This document shows positions 42,721 to 54,042 of a stretch of 64,000 nt of DNA, piece by piece. Both the position numbers and the translations under genes were made by a program. Source of the DNA: Artemisia argyi (taxonomy: Eukaryota; Streptophyta; Magnoliopsida; Asterales; Asteraceae); contig CM060698.1 of NCBI GenBank assembly GCA_030686995.1, positions 139,082,606-139,146,605 of the forward strand. The letters are read 5' to 3'. Position 1 is the stretch's first letter. Every line of letters starts with the position of its first letter. A model generated the notes under the pieces. It saw nothing but the letters and a program-made list of their open reading frames with translations. It was not told where the DNA came from and did not search any database.

Positions 42721-43139
42721 CCCTCCTTAGTGAGATTATACGAGCAAATGCCTGAACCAAAATATGTTATTGCTATGGGAGCCTGTACAATTACAGGGGG
42801 ATGTTCAGTACCGATTCTTATAGTACTGTTCGTGGAGTCGATAAGCTAATTCCTTTGGATGACTATTCGCCGGGCTGTCCAACCAAACCAGAAGCAATTA
42901 TATATGCTATAACAAAACTTCGTAAGAAAATATCTCGAGAAATCTATCCAGATAGAATTCTGTCTCAGCGAGAGAATCGGTGTTTTACTACCAATCACAA
43001 GTTTAAGGTTGGGCATAGTATTCATACTGGAAATTATGATCAAGGATTCCTTTATCAACCGCCATCTACCTCAGAAATTCCTCCTGAAACATTTTTCAAA
43101 TACAAAAGTTTAGTATCTTCCCACGAATTAGTAAATTAA
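42716..43139 (+). pseudogene. ndhK: Plastid ndhK fragment in the nucleus
   Basis: Encodes the C-terminal half of NdhK, the iron-sulfur subunit of the plastid NAD(P)H dehydrogenase complex: [27 protein letters not shown], then [14 protein letters not shown] and, to the stop, [15 protein letters not shown]. One G is missing in the G run near 42797, so the second part (42801-43139) is in another frame. Several substitutions differ from the conserved plastid protein. The N-terminal part with the first cysteine ligands is absent. This is nuclear plastid DNA and not a working gene. Confidence 0.93.
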
Positions 43140-43217
43140 ACAGGATCCTTTGCACAGAATAAAAAGTCTTCCCATGAATTAGTAAATTAAACAGGACCCT
43201 TTGCACGGAATAAAAAG
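43116..43217. repeat. 51-bp tandem duplication at the ndhK end
   Basis: The unit beginning TCTTCCCACGAATTAG and ending GAATAAAAAG occurs at 43116-43166 and again at 43167-43217 with three differences. It spans the ndhK stop codon and the start of the ndhK-ndhJ spacer. Confidence 0.92.
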
Positions 43218-43620
43218 TCGCGGCTCAATCTTCAGAAATTTCATCGTAAATCTGAAATACTTATAAAAAATGCGGGAGAGAGAAAAATTATATTTTCATC
43301 ATAGAATGATTATTCAATCCTTTTTCTTCTTTCATAATTTGAGGTTATTCTAAGCTATAAGTTCAATCAAATAAGAATAGTTTCTTTTGTTGGTAGACTA
43401 TTCCAGTAAGATGGAATGGAATCCAGTTCCATATTTATTTATTAGTTCTTATCAATTCCTAGAATGTAAAAAAGAACTATTTTAATAGTGCATTTTTTAA
43501 TAGAAGGAGTAATGATAATGAATCTGTTTTTATGTTATTTCGTACTGTAGAATTCTTTTCCTTGTGGGATCATTTTCCCGCGAGAAATAATGAGAACAAT
43601 GATAGAATGGATTCCTACCT
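43218..43620. other. Plastid-derived spacer sequence
   Basis: 43218-43280 continues the ndhK-ndhJ spacer (CGGCTCAATCTTCAGAAATT). From about 43545 the sequence CTTGTGGGATCATTTTCCCGCGAGAAATAATG resembles the ycf3 leader. The part between is AT-rich, also plastid-like in style, but not placed. Confidence 0.6.
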
Positions 43621-43742
43621 ATGTCTAAATCCCGGATAAATGGAAATTTTATTGATAAAACCTTTTCAATTGTAGCCAATATCTTATTACGAATAATTCC
43701 GACAACTTCAGGAGAAAAAGAGGCATTTACCTATTAGAGATG
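43621..43742 (+). pseudogene. ycf3: Plastid ycf3 (pafI) exon 1 fragment
   Basis: Encodes the N-terminus of Ycf3, a TPR protein needed for photosystem I assembly: [19 protein letters not shown] and [14 protein letters not shown], then TAG at 43735-43737 where the plastid gene has Tyr. The sequence after 43742 (GTGATTTGATTTTTTTATTAC) resembles the start of the first ycf3 intron. Joined to ndhK here although the two lie several kb apart in plastomes. Confidence 0.88.
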
Positions 43743-44664
43743 ATGTGATTTGATTTTTTTATTACTCGCAGTTTTACGAGAAATACACAGGATTTGTGAT
43801 CGGGAAATAAACATAAAGCAAGCCCAAGCCCATATTGGAACTTAATAAGGAATGCTCAATCACAATCCCATATGATACGTATCATTGAATTATCCTTATC
43901 ACATCACATGTTTAATTCCCGTCTCATTTAATATCGAATATCACAAGTTAGCAAACCTAGAAAACCCTAAAAATTCTATACGACTGCTGCTGCTATTCTG
44001 CTTCAATCCTGTTTTGAATTAAAGCTTGTAAAGGAGGAGGTTTGATCATGTATTATAGTGTTCTGATCGTGCTTGGACGTGGGATAAGTTTTGTTCAAAC
44101 AGGGTATTGTATTCGTGGGATGGGACTGATCGAGAGGTGGCGATTCGGCTGGTTGGTTTGTGTTCGACTCTTGTATTTGTTTCTCCTTCGTTTTACGCAC
44201 ATAGGGTAAACCTTCCATACCTTACTTGATGTGACTCTTCTTATTTGATTTCATAGTTCTGTTTTGATTTTTTTTTGTTTCCTGGTTGACATTTACAACA
44301 CATAAAATCATAAAAATAGTCACATAAAATCATACATGGAATAATAAAATCTATGCGCCCTTACGCTATTATTTTGTGTTGCGTGTAGGGGACTGTTTTC
44401 ATGTTGTTTTTGTGAAGCCCTAGACCTATGTTTTTGAAGACTTAATATGGAAGCTAATAATTAATTATGATATAAAACCAGGAAAACCTAGGCATTTAAT
44501 TCGGGCGATTAGGGCTTGAAGGGGTTTAAGGGTTTGTTATGATCGTATGTGCACAAGCTGTCCAGAAATTGGGTCAGATTGATGGATGTGTAAACTGATG
44601 AAGCCTACGTGTTTAAGGGCAATTCTTGAGTCTAAACATGAGTACTTTCTCTCTACTTTCCGAA
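43743..44664. other. Spacer between plastid insertion and satellite
   Basis: The first 60 bases may still be ycf3 intron. A minus-strand frame at 44003-44218 has no known domain. No gene is recognised. Confidence 0.45.
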
Positions 44665-47291
44665 GGCCAAGACCCAGTTAGAAACCAGGTAAGACTCGGT
44701 TATTCTGGCCAAGACCCAGTTAGAACTAGGTAAGACTCGGCTATTCTGGCCAAGACCCAGCTAGAACCAGGTAAGACTCGGCTATTCTGGCCAAGACCCA
44801 GTTAGAGAACAAGGTAAGACTCGGCTATTCTGGCCAAGACCCAGTTAGAACCAGGTAAGACTCGGCTATTCTGGCCAAGACCCAGTTAGAACTAGGTAAG
44901 ACTCGGCTATTCTGGGCAAGACCCAGTTAGAACCAGGTAAAACTCGACTATTCTGGCCAAGACCCAGTTAGAACCAGGTAAGACTCGGCTATTGTAGCCA
45001 AGATCTAATTAGAACTAGGTAAGACTAGGCTATTCTGGCCAAGACCCAGTTAGAACCATGTAAGACTCAATAAGAATATGCTATTCTGGCCAAGACCCAG
45101 TTAGAACCAGGTAAGACTAGGCTATTCTGGCCAAGACCCAGTTAGAACCAGGTAATACTCGGCTATTCTGGCCAAGACCCAGTTAGAAACAGGTAAGACT
45201 CGGCTATTTTGGGCAAGACCCAGTTAGAAACAGGTAAGACTCGGCCATTCTGGCCAAGACCCAGTTAGAACTATGTAAGACTCGGCTATTCTGGCCAAGA
45301 CCTAGTTATAACCAGGTAAGACTCTGCTATTCAGGCCAAGACCCAGTTAGAAATAGGTAAGACTCGGCTATTCTGGCCAAGACCCAGTTAGAAACAGGTA
45401 AGACTCCGCTATTTTGGCCAAGACCCAGTTAGAACCAGGTAAGACTCGGCTATTTTGGCCAAGACCCAGTTAGAACCAGGTAAGACTCGACTATTCTGGC
45501 CCAGACCCAGTTAGAACCAGGTAAGACTCGGCTATTCTGGCCAAAACCCAGATAGAACCAGGTAAGACTAGGCTATTCTGGCCAAGACCCAGTTAGAACC
45601 AGGTAAGACTCGGCTATTCTAACAAAGACCCAGTTAGAAACAGGTAATACTAGGCTATTCTGGCCAAGACCCAGTTAGAAACAGTTAAGACTCGGCTATT
45701 CTGGCCAAGACCTAGTTAGAACCAGGTAAGACTTAGTTATTATGGCCAAGACCCAGTTTCAACCAGGTAAGACTCGGTAAGACTAGGCTATTCTGGCCAA
45801 GACCCAGTTAGAACCAGGTAAGACTCGACAATTCTGGCCAAGACCCAGTTAGAACCAGGTAAGACTCGGCTATTTTTTCCAAGACCTAGTTAGAAACAGG
45901 TAAGACTCGGCCATTCTGGCCAAGACCCAGTTAGAACTAGGTAAGACTCGGCTATTCTGGCCAAGACCTAGTTATAACCAGGTAAGACTCCGCTATTCTG
46001 GCCAAGGCTCAGTTAGAAACAGGTAAGACTCTGCTATTTTGGCTAAGACCCAGTTAGAAACAGGTAAGACTCCACTATTCTGGCCAAGACCCAGTTAGAA
46101 CCAGGTAAGACTCGGCTATTTTGGCCAAGACCCAGTTAGAACCAGGTAAGACTCGGCTATTCTGGCCAAGACCCAGTTAGAACCAGGTAAGACTCGGCTA
46201 TTCTGGCCAAAACCCAGATAGAACCAGGTAAGACTAGGCTATTCTGGCCAAGACCCAGTTAGAACCACGTAAGACTCGGATATTCTAACAAAGACCCAGT
46301 TAGAAACAGGTAATACTCGGCTATTCTGGCCAAGACCCAGTTAGAAACAGTTAAGACTCGGCTATTCTGGCCAAGACCCAGGTAAGACTCAGTTATTCTG
46401 GCCAAGGCCCAGTTTCAACCAAGTAAGACTCGGTAAGACTAGGCTATTCTGGCCAAGACCCAGGTAAGACTCGGCTATTCGGGCCAAGACCCAGTTAGAA
46501 CCATGTAAGACTTGGCTATTCTGGCCAAGACCCAGTTAGAACCAGGTAAGACTCGACTATTCTGGCATTCTAACCAAGACCCGGTTAGAACCAGGTAAGA
46601 CTCGGCTATTATCGCCAAGACCCAATTAGAAATAGGTAAGACTTGGCTATTCTGGTCAAGACCAGTTAGAACCAGGTAATACTAGGCTATTTTGGCCAAG
46701 ACCCAGTGAGAAATAGGTAAGACTAGACTATTCTAGCCAAGACCCAGTTAGAACTAGGTAAGACTCGGCTATTCTGGCCAAGACCCAGTTAGAGCCAGGT
46801 AAGACTCGGCTATTGTTAGAACTAGGTAAGACTCGGCTATTTTGGCCAAGACCCAGTTAGAACCAGGTAAGAATCGGTGAGACTAGGCTATTCTGGCCAA
46901 GACCCAGTTAGAACTAGGTAAGGCTCGACTATTCTAGCCAAGACCCAGTTTGAACTAGGTACGAGTCGGCTATTCTGGCCAAGACACAGTTAGAACCATG
47001 TAAGACTAGGCTATTCTGACCAAGACCCGGTTAGAACTAGGTAAGACTCGGCTATTCTAGCCAAGACCCAGTTAGAAACATGTAAGACTCGGCTATTCTG
47101 GCCAAGACCCAGTTAGAACCAGGTAAGACTCAGCTATTCTGGCCAAGACCCTGTTAAAACCAGGTAAGGCTCGGCTATTTTGGCCAAGACCCAGTTATAA
47201 CCAGGTAAGACTCGGTAAGACTAGGATATTCTGGCCAAGACCCAGTTAGAACCAGGTAAGACTAGGCTATTCTGGCCAAGACCCAGTTAGA
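44665..47291. repeat. 41-bp satellite, about 64 copies
   Basis: Consensus monomer is 41 bp, reading GGCCAAGACCCAGTTAGAAC then CAGGTAAGACTCGGCTATTCT. Copies differ by scattered substitutions, and a few have partial duplications of AAGACTCGGT. Most monomers contain AGGTAAGA, which matches the 5' splice-site consensus. A 666-bp higher-order unit (16 monomers plus 10 bp) is repeated: 45241-45780 and 45907-46446 share the same private variants (CCTAGTTATAACC, CCAAAACCCAGATAG, TTCTAACAAAGACCC). Confidence 0.96.
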
Positions 47292-47778
47292 TGAGTGGAA
47301 TATAGTGATATCGCTACTTAAGGATTGAGGTGGTATATTTGATGATAATATAGATGAAATAAATTTGGCTTTAGTCAAGGAGTAAGTGATTAACATGTTG
47401 GAGGGTAGAGGTGTTTCCAACAAGAGTTTGGTTGTTTGTTTGAAGTAGGTATATCGCGAGAAGAATCGTGGGGCAGCAAAGGATGAAAGAATGGTGTTGT
47501 GTTATGTCCAAGGCAAAAGAATGCGAAAGAAGAAAAAGACGAGGGCAACAATTCAAAGAAGATTATGAGATCCCGGATTACACCAATGTTGCAGGAGGAC
47601 GGACTGCCCAAACGACTCAAGAAGTCCAAACGACATATCGCATAAAGATTATGTCATATAATCTATCTTTATTTACGTGTCTTTGTTTAGGACTGTTTTC
47701 ATGTTTATTTAGGAAAGTCAATTAAGAATGTTTTAAGACAACACCTTGAGGGCAATGTGGTTTTAAAGGAGTGAGGAA
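47292..47778 (+). pseudogene. Decayed gypsy pol 3' end (weak)
   Basis: Short plus-strand frames without clear domains, ending in CCTTGAGGGCAATGTGGTTTTAAAGGAGTGAGGAA. This resembles the tail of gypsy polyproteins followed by a polypurine tract (AAAGGAGTGAGGAA) directly before an LTR-like start at 47779. Confidence 0.4.
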
Positions 47779-47992
47779 TGATACGCCTGGGCCCGAGCCC
47801 ATGGCCTATTTAGGTCTTAGGGTTTTACCCTACTTTGTCTTATAAATACTCTTGTAATCCTTTATTATTAATAAATCAATCAAAGTTTAAGATAAACAAA
47901 TCTCTAGTTCTTATTTCTATTTTGTTAAGGAGCTCGCACACGCTAAAAGTGGTGCCTTATCCCAATACAACCCCTAACCGGGTCGTATCGCA
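47779..47992 (+). mobile_element. Probable gypsy LTR fragment
   Basis: Starts TGATACGCC after a purine tract and ends near CGTATCGCA. Contains a TATAAATA box at 47841-47848 and AATAAATCAATC (about 47869) as polyadenylation context. No partner LTR was found in the window. Confidence 0.5.
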
Positions 47993-48520
47993 TGTATTAG
48001 GACAGAAGGTCCGCAAAGGTGATTTTAGAGGTATGTACTAGCAAGGAAATGTAGTTATCATTTAAGGTATGCTTTTGGGAAAGGATGAGTCTATTCTCAT
48101 ATGAAGCCTTTCTTAGTGTTGCTTTCAGTGGGACTTGGTGTGAGGTTAGGAGATTTATACACCAAGAGTTTCAACTAGATTGCTCCCAAGATGAAAGGAA
48201 ATGTAGTCTAAATTTTGGCCACCATAGGTGAAATCATGGGTGAATTAGATTTAGTGGTCATTAGTTTGTATGTATTGTATTTTCTTTTATTTTGGTTGCT
48301 CATGCATGTAAGTTGTCTTTATAGTAAGCTTTATCCTTGTATATATAGTTTTTTGCACTAATATATGTTTATCACAAACTTTACTTTCTCATATAACTCG
48401 AATGAAAAATACTATATCCACGTAATATTCTTACATATGCATGTGTGATAAGCGTGGTGCACCCAAGGTTATAAATAGCGCGAGGCATGGCATGACAGCA
48501 TGACAAAGCCTCACACCTTA
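47993..48520. other. Spacer, no gene recognised
   Basis: No coding exon or element end recognised up to the CACTA terminus. The three bases before it are TTA, the possible target duplication. Confidence 0.45.
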
Positions 48521-48535
48521 CACTGGTACAAAAAC

Positions 48536-49330
48536 TGTTATTGGTCACGCCAAAAATGTGTGACGATATGCATATATTAACACACATTTTTTTCGTTGTG
48601 TGTCACTAAAGGTGCCGCCACCGTAGGTGGCATATGGTCACATTGTTGAGTTCGTGGCCTTTTCCATCGAAAAAGAGTGACCAAAACTCCAAATATGTGT
48701 GACAAATTAGGCACCAGTTTTGTTGGATTAGTCATTATCAGTGGCCGTAAACACTTTATAGTCACACAAATGTTTTTTGAGAGTAACTATTGTTCGTCCT
48801 TTGGCCACATAAATATATAATATATGCGACATTTGAGATGATTTATTCAAGTAAATGTTTATTATGTGTGACTATTTCTCATCCTGTGGCCACATGAATA
48901 TATAATAAATGTGATGTTTATGATGATTTAGTAACACAACATATATTATTTTTTTGAGTTAGTCACATACAATTTTAAAAAAGAGTGGAAAAAAGTGTCA
49001 ATAAGTGTGACCATATGCTGTTTAAAGTGAAGAAATTTGTATTTTGTGTGATTATTGATCATCTAGTGGCCACATAAATTTTATGTTTGTGTGGCCTTTT
49101 GTAATATTTAGTCACACAAAGCATGTTTGTTTTTGGTATTTAGTCACATACAATTAAACATAAAGTGGCCAAAAGTGCTAATAAGTGTGACCACATGTTG
49201 TTTAGTGAATGAAATATGTATTTTGTGTCACTATTGTTCATTCAATGGTCTCATGAATTTTTAGTTTGTGTGGCATTTTGTAATATTTAGTCACACATCA
49301 AATTAAATAAAGAGTGACCAATAATGTTGA
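48536..49330. repeat. CACTA left subterminal repeats
   Basis: Repeated units of about 100-190 bp contain GTGTGACTATT, TGGCCACAT(A/G)AAT and TAGTCACACA. They occur at roughly 48755-48820, 48860-48920, 49040-49120 and 49220-49300. Such arrays bind the transposase subunit in known En/Spm elements. Confidence 0.65.
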
Positions 49331-49394
49331 TAAATGTTACTACTGCTAGTACTGTGTTAATGCTGCTAGTACTATGTTAGTGCTGCTGGAATGA

Positions 49395-49395
<1 letters not shown>

Positions 49396-49485
<90 letters not shown>
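49396..49485. repeat. (AT)n microsatellite
   Basis: About 45 uninterrupted TA units inside the CACTA element. Confidence 0.97.
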
Positions 49486-49490
<5 letters not shown>

Positions 49491-49621
49491 GAATTAAAAA
49501 TAAAAAGCAACTTCAAATTGAATAAAACTCGAATGTATGTAACTGAACCAAATATACAATGGTAATGTCGTACATAATCAAATTCTCAACTAAATAACCA
49601 AATTGTAGATGAATATGACTG

Positions 49622-49716
49622 AATGACATTCTTGTACCCAACTGAAAGCAGATTCCGCTCTTTCACATAAAGTTCAACATCAAGGTTTGCAACATTCTTC
49701 ATACTTTCAACCATTT
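49622..49716 (-). pseudogene. Captured 14-3-3 exon fragment
   Basis: After a GATATTGCAG acceptor the minus strand encodes [17 protein letters not shown] and [15 protein letters not shown], the second and third helices of 14-3-3 phosphopeptide-binding proteins. [14 protein letters not shown] is nearly universal in the family; the ANLDVEL form suggests the epsilon group. The usual GARRASWR continuation is missing, replaced by unrelated sequence. Only about 32 of about 250 residues are present. A separate open stretch (49761-49961, minus) to the right has no recognised origin. It lies inside the CACTA element and is oriented like the other captured pieces. Confidence 0.88.
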
Positions 49717-49760
49717 CTGCAATATCAAGTGAATCAAAACATACCATCAATATACACGTT

Positions 49761-49961
49761 TCAAGAAGCATACCTAGCTAGAGAGCTCTGTAGTATAGGA
49801 GTAAGCTTCGAATTCTTGATTTGATCAAGAAGCATACCTAGAGAGCTCTGTAAATGTTGAATCATCTCATAGTGGGCATGTTCCCATATTCTTATAACAT
49901 GGACATAAAGCCATAGAGGGATTGTTAAATGATACGAGTCACTAGAAAGTGAGACTTCCAC
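49761..49961 (-). pseudogene. Unidentified captured-looking fragment
   Basis: A 66-codon minus-strand frame reading IPLWLYVHVIRIWEHAHYEM then IQHLQSSLG, followed by a GTATGC donor-like site at about 49840. A phrase of about 25 bases (AGCATACCTAG plus AGAGAGCTCTGTA) is duplicated at 49768-49793 and 49829-49853. Origin unknown; it could be a fourth captured gene. Confidence 0.35.
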
Positions 49962-49971
49962 TGACGAGTGT

Positions 49972-52900
49972 GTAAATACTCATCATTTTTACCTTTTCTG
50001 AGCTGCCAAAACATCCAAAAACACTCGGAAATGCATCAAAATACAGAAATTATCCCAAAATTGTGTTTTATATGTTTTAGATGCAAAATGTTTAAAAACA
50101 AATGAAAAATAAACAAAGTTTGCATAATTGCAGTTTCAGTCCCTCAAGTTTCATAAATTGACAAAACTAGTCCCTAAAGGTTTAAAACGAAAGAAAAGTC
50201 AACCCAAGGTTTTCTAAAGTCAAAAATTGTCAAAACAAGTCCTTGGGTAAAAAGTTTGAGAAAATTACACGTTTGGTCCCTAAAAATCCAAAATTGACAT
50301 AAAAGGTCCCTGAACTTTTAAAGATTGTCAAAATTAGTCCCTGGGCATTTTTAAATGGGAAATTTACAATTCAAGCCCTTGGGAAATCACAATTTATCAC
50401 AATGGTCCTTGAATGAAACTTTTTATCAAATGGCAATTTCGGTCCTCGAGTTTTAAAAATGGCAAAAGTAGTCCTTGGGATTTAAAAATGGGAAAAATAA
50501 CTTTCATCACCCTTGTACTATTTACACATGGCAACTTTGGTCCTTTTAATATCTTTGGGAATGTGTCATTTTCAGCCCCTCAAAAATCAGAAAGTTACAT
50601 GATTGGTCCTTGTGTTATTTTGTGTACCAACCAAACGGACCTAATGTTATTATTTTACCCAAAACCAAATACCAAATCCTAATCCACCCCACCCTTTACC
50701 TGATCCATTATCCTAACCCAATCCCTCACCAAGCCCACTCCAAAATAACATCCACCCCGTCCCTTTGTTATAATACTCCCCCTCAGGTTTGACCCAGTCA
50801 ACCCCAACTCTATCTTCCACCTCAGCTCCCACTCACCCCTGCAACTCCATCATCACCCTAGCCTGTCAACCCCTCCTACACACTCAACCCCCCCCCCTTT
50901 GTACTCTAAACCAAACACAAAACTCCAAGACTGCCCCACTGGCATCAATAATATCAAGAAACTCCAAAAGAAATTTGGCGCCAAAATTAATTGATGGCCA
51001 AGATTAAAGTTTTATGATCCAAAGGTTGTGATTACTGCTGGGAAAGGACAAGGGGGTCTCAAAAACCCTAATTCTCACATATAAAAGAAAAAAGAGAAAG
51101 AGTGGAGCAGTGGTAGATTTTAGTTTAATTTTATTGTATTTTCAAATTTGATGTAACTTTTTAATTCAGTAAAAAACCAATGTTGTATCTGTTTCCTTTT
51201 AATTAATATAAGTTTCTTCAGTTCTGCAATTTACTTTCAATTTCAATTTCAATTTAAATTCAATTAGAAGAAAATACAAAATAAAATATTAGTGAAAAAT
51301 TAAATAAAAATATAAAAAAAAGAAGAGAAGAAGAAGAAGAATGTGCAGAGATAATTCTGAATTTGGAATGGGTATATTAGTGCTCTGTGGAGAGCTATAG
51401 GTTGTTCTTTGGCGTGGTTCTCAGTGTTGTGTCAGGATCCATTTTGTAAGCCAATCTCCAATTCTGCATAAGTATACTGTAGCATTACTTAAATACCGCT
51501 TATTTGTTAGTTGTAAGCTTATTTGGCATAGTATTCTCAAATATTGTATTTTAGATAACTCCTGATAAGTGGTTCTCATATTTGCTCAAGTTCTTAGTTT
51601 TATTGATAAATGGCAGTTTAGAGATGATTAAGAGTAATTGTTGTTAAGTATGGTATATTTGTGTTTAAATAAGTCCATTTCATCATGATATATGATTATG
51701 CAGTCAATTCATACCCACACCAGTGTTTTGTATTCAAAATCTTATTTTCAGTTAACAAAGGTAGTGTTTGGATCATTATGGTTTGCTGATATAGGTTATG
51801 TTTCAGAGGGTGTTAATGGTTTAGACTATAAACTTAGGCTAACATTAGAACAAAACAAGCTTAAATCAGTTGCTGTCATGGTCAGAAGTAAAAATCTCAA
51901 TGTAAAGCCCATAACAGATCACTGTTGGATCTGTTGGTACTCCATTCTCACCATTTGGGTTAAAAACTTGTTCATTACTCTTAATTTGGTCTTACATGAA
52001 CACATTATAACTTATTTGGCTTGTTAGAATGATCCAAAGTTCAAATTAGTCAAACCTTAGTGTTAACTTAAAAAGTCAAAGTTTGAGTTTTTCAGATTTT
52101 TTCAAAATTAGTAGGATTTGTTTAGAATTTTCTGTTGAGATTGAGACCTTGTGCTTTTGTGGACTTGTTGTCCACTACCTAAACTTCATGTTCCCACCTC
52201 CACTTTATTTTTGGTAATTTTTCCCTGGGCCCCACACACCCCTAAAGTAGGCTGCAGGGGTGTTTGTTTGCCCTGCTGCAGCAGCTAGGCAGCCACCACC
52301 ACCACTTTGGTGGTGGTTTCTGGCCTCCTCAGTGGGCCCCACTACCCCCAATTTGTTTCTTTCAACCCCCCCCCCTGGTAGGCTCCAAGTTTTGACCAAT
52401 GGTTTGACCTGAAGACCCCTGGGCCCCACTTGAAATCACTCCCAAACTCTGTCCCACTTTTTGTCCTCAAACAAATAAGTCAAGTGCTTATTTGAGCTTA
52501 TTGGCTTATCCAGTGGGCCCCACTTGCATTTTCTTGCTTAAACAAGTTCCCTCAACTTATTTGGACCTGAATCTTCCATAGTGGGCCCCACTTAAGCTGG
52601 TTTGAGCTTATTTTCAACTTTGGTCAACAATAGTCAACTGTGTGGCTTATTGCTTCACACAATGCTTATTTTTAAGTTCCCAAAAAGTTGTTTTTACAAA
52701 AAGTGTTTGTTTTTAGGTATAAAATAAGTTTGTAAAAGAAAAACCAAGAAAAACCAATTTATTTTTAAGTGATAGTTTCTATTTAATTTTATTTAAATTT
52801 TATTTTTCATTTTTAGATTTTTATTAAGTACTTAGCTTTTTTATATTTTAATTAAATTCCTCTTATATTAAAGTATTTTTAGTAATTTTCTCAGATTTTT

Positions 52901-53742
52901 ATTTTGCCATTTAGTATTTATTAGATTTAATATTAGTTTTATTAATAATTAATTAATAATTAAGTTTCAAATAGCATAATTAGTTTTTATTAAGTAAGAC
53001 CTAGTTTTTATATTTTTTCTAGCTTTTATATAGTATAATATAATTTTAGGAATTTTTCTATAATTTTTACTGTCCATTTGCTATTTTTTTTATTATTTAA
53101 AATAGTTTAAGTAGGTAATTAATAATTAATTAATAGAAAAATCACAAAAAGACAAAAATACATATTTTTAATTTTAAAACTTATTTTTATTTATTTTATA
53201 ATTTTAGAAATTTTATTTTCATTTTTCTAGTACTTAAATAATATTATATAGTATTTAAGTTATTTAAATATTATTAATTAGTAATAATTAGTAATTAATT
53301 AATATTAAATAATTAATTAGTGTAAAAATTTATTTTCTTTTTTTTTTTAATTTTCTTTTACCCTTAGGTTTGTAAAAAAGTCATTTTCACCCCCTGTGGG
53401 TTTTCAGATTTCAGTTTTCACGTTTTATTTTGTACGTTTACGTTTTATTTTAATGTAAACGTACGCGTTTTAGGTTTTAATCGTTTCTGGTTTTTCTGAT
53501 TTCACAGTCTTATTCATATAGCTTATTTAAGCTATTTCTTTGTAGATTCCCTAGCTTAATCACATACAAACCCTTTTCCTGTCCAAATTCACCCGATCAC
53601 GAAGCCGTTTATTAACCATCACACCTCGTCGGGACATAACAACCCGGGGAAAACCTGTACTTCCGCGAAGTATTGACTCTAGACAGTTTGACCTGGTTGA
53701 CCATTGACTGGTCAATTTAGGTTGTCCGTTTGGAGCCGATCA
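49972..53742 (+). repeat. 5' LTR (3.77 kb) with degenerate internal repeats
   Basis: The part 50125-50620 is built of about a dozen degenerate 35-50-bp units with the core TGGTCCCT(G/A)AA...TTTAAAAATGGCAAAA. Around 52225-52600 GTGGGCCCCACTT recurs four or more times. Small open frames (50413-50682, 50610-50792) recur in the other LTR and show no domain. TATA-like and polyadenylation signals are plausible near 51090-51180 but not certain. Confidence 0.92.
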
Positions 53743-53748
53743 AATTTT

Positions 53749-53764
53749 TGCGCCGCTGCCGGGG
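53749..53764 (+). other. Primer binding site (tRNA-Asp type)
   Basis: TGCGCCGCTGCCGGGG follows the left LTR after six bases. It is nearly the same as the site in the gag-only element at 39703, differing by a missing G. Confidence 0.8.
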
Positions 53765-54042
53765 AGGTTGTGCGCGTTATTCTGAACGGTTTTGCGTATT
53801 AGTGAACCTGGATATACATCCATTGTATATTTACCATCCTTGTGTATATTTTCATAAAAACTGTTCCCGAAAACTTTTTAATATTCGTTTTCAACGAACA
53901 CAAAAACACAAAAAGATTTTCTTTCTTACAAAATGTTTTCCAAAAACACCAAAAATATCCATCTTTACCCTCCTACCTTTTTGATTCTTCATCCCTTTAC
54001 CCTCTATCCTTTTGATCCTCACTTCTTCCACTTGTCCTGTAA

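Noticed and set aside
44665..47291. CRISPR-like array
   Set aside because: Monomers are contiguous with no unique spacers and the DNA is nuclear plant sequence; it is a satellite.
50413..50792. ORFs conserved at 57908-58287
   Set aside because: Again copies of the same LTR; the protein sequence is dominated by the degenerate TGGTCC repeats.
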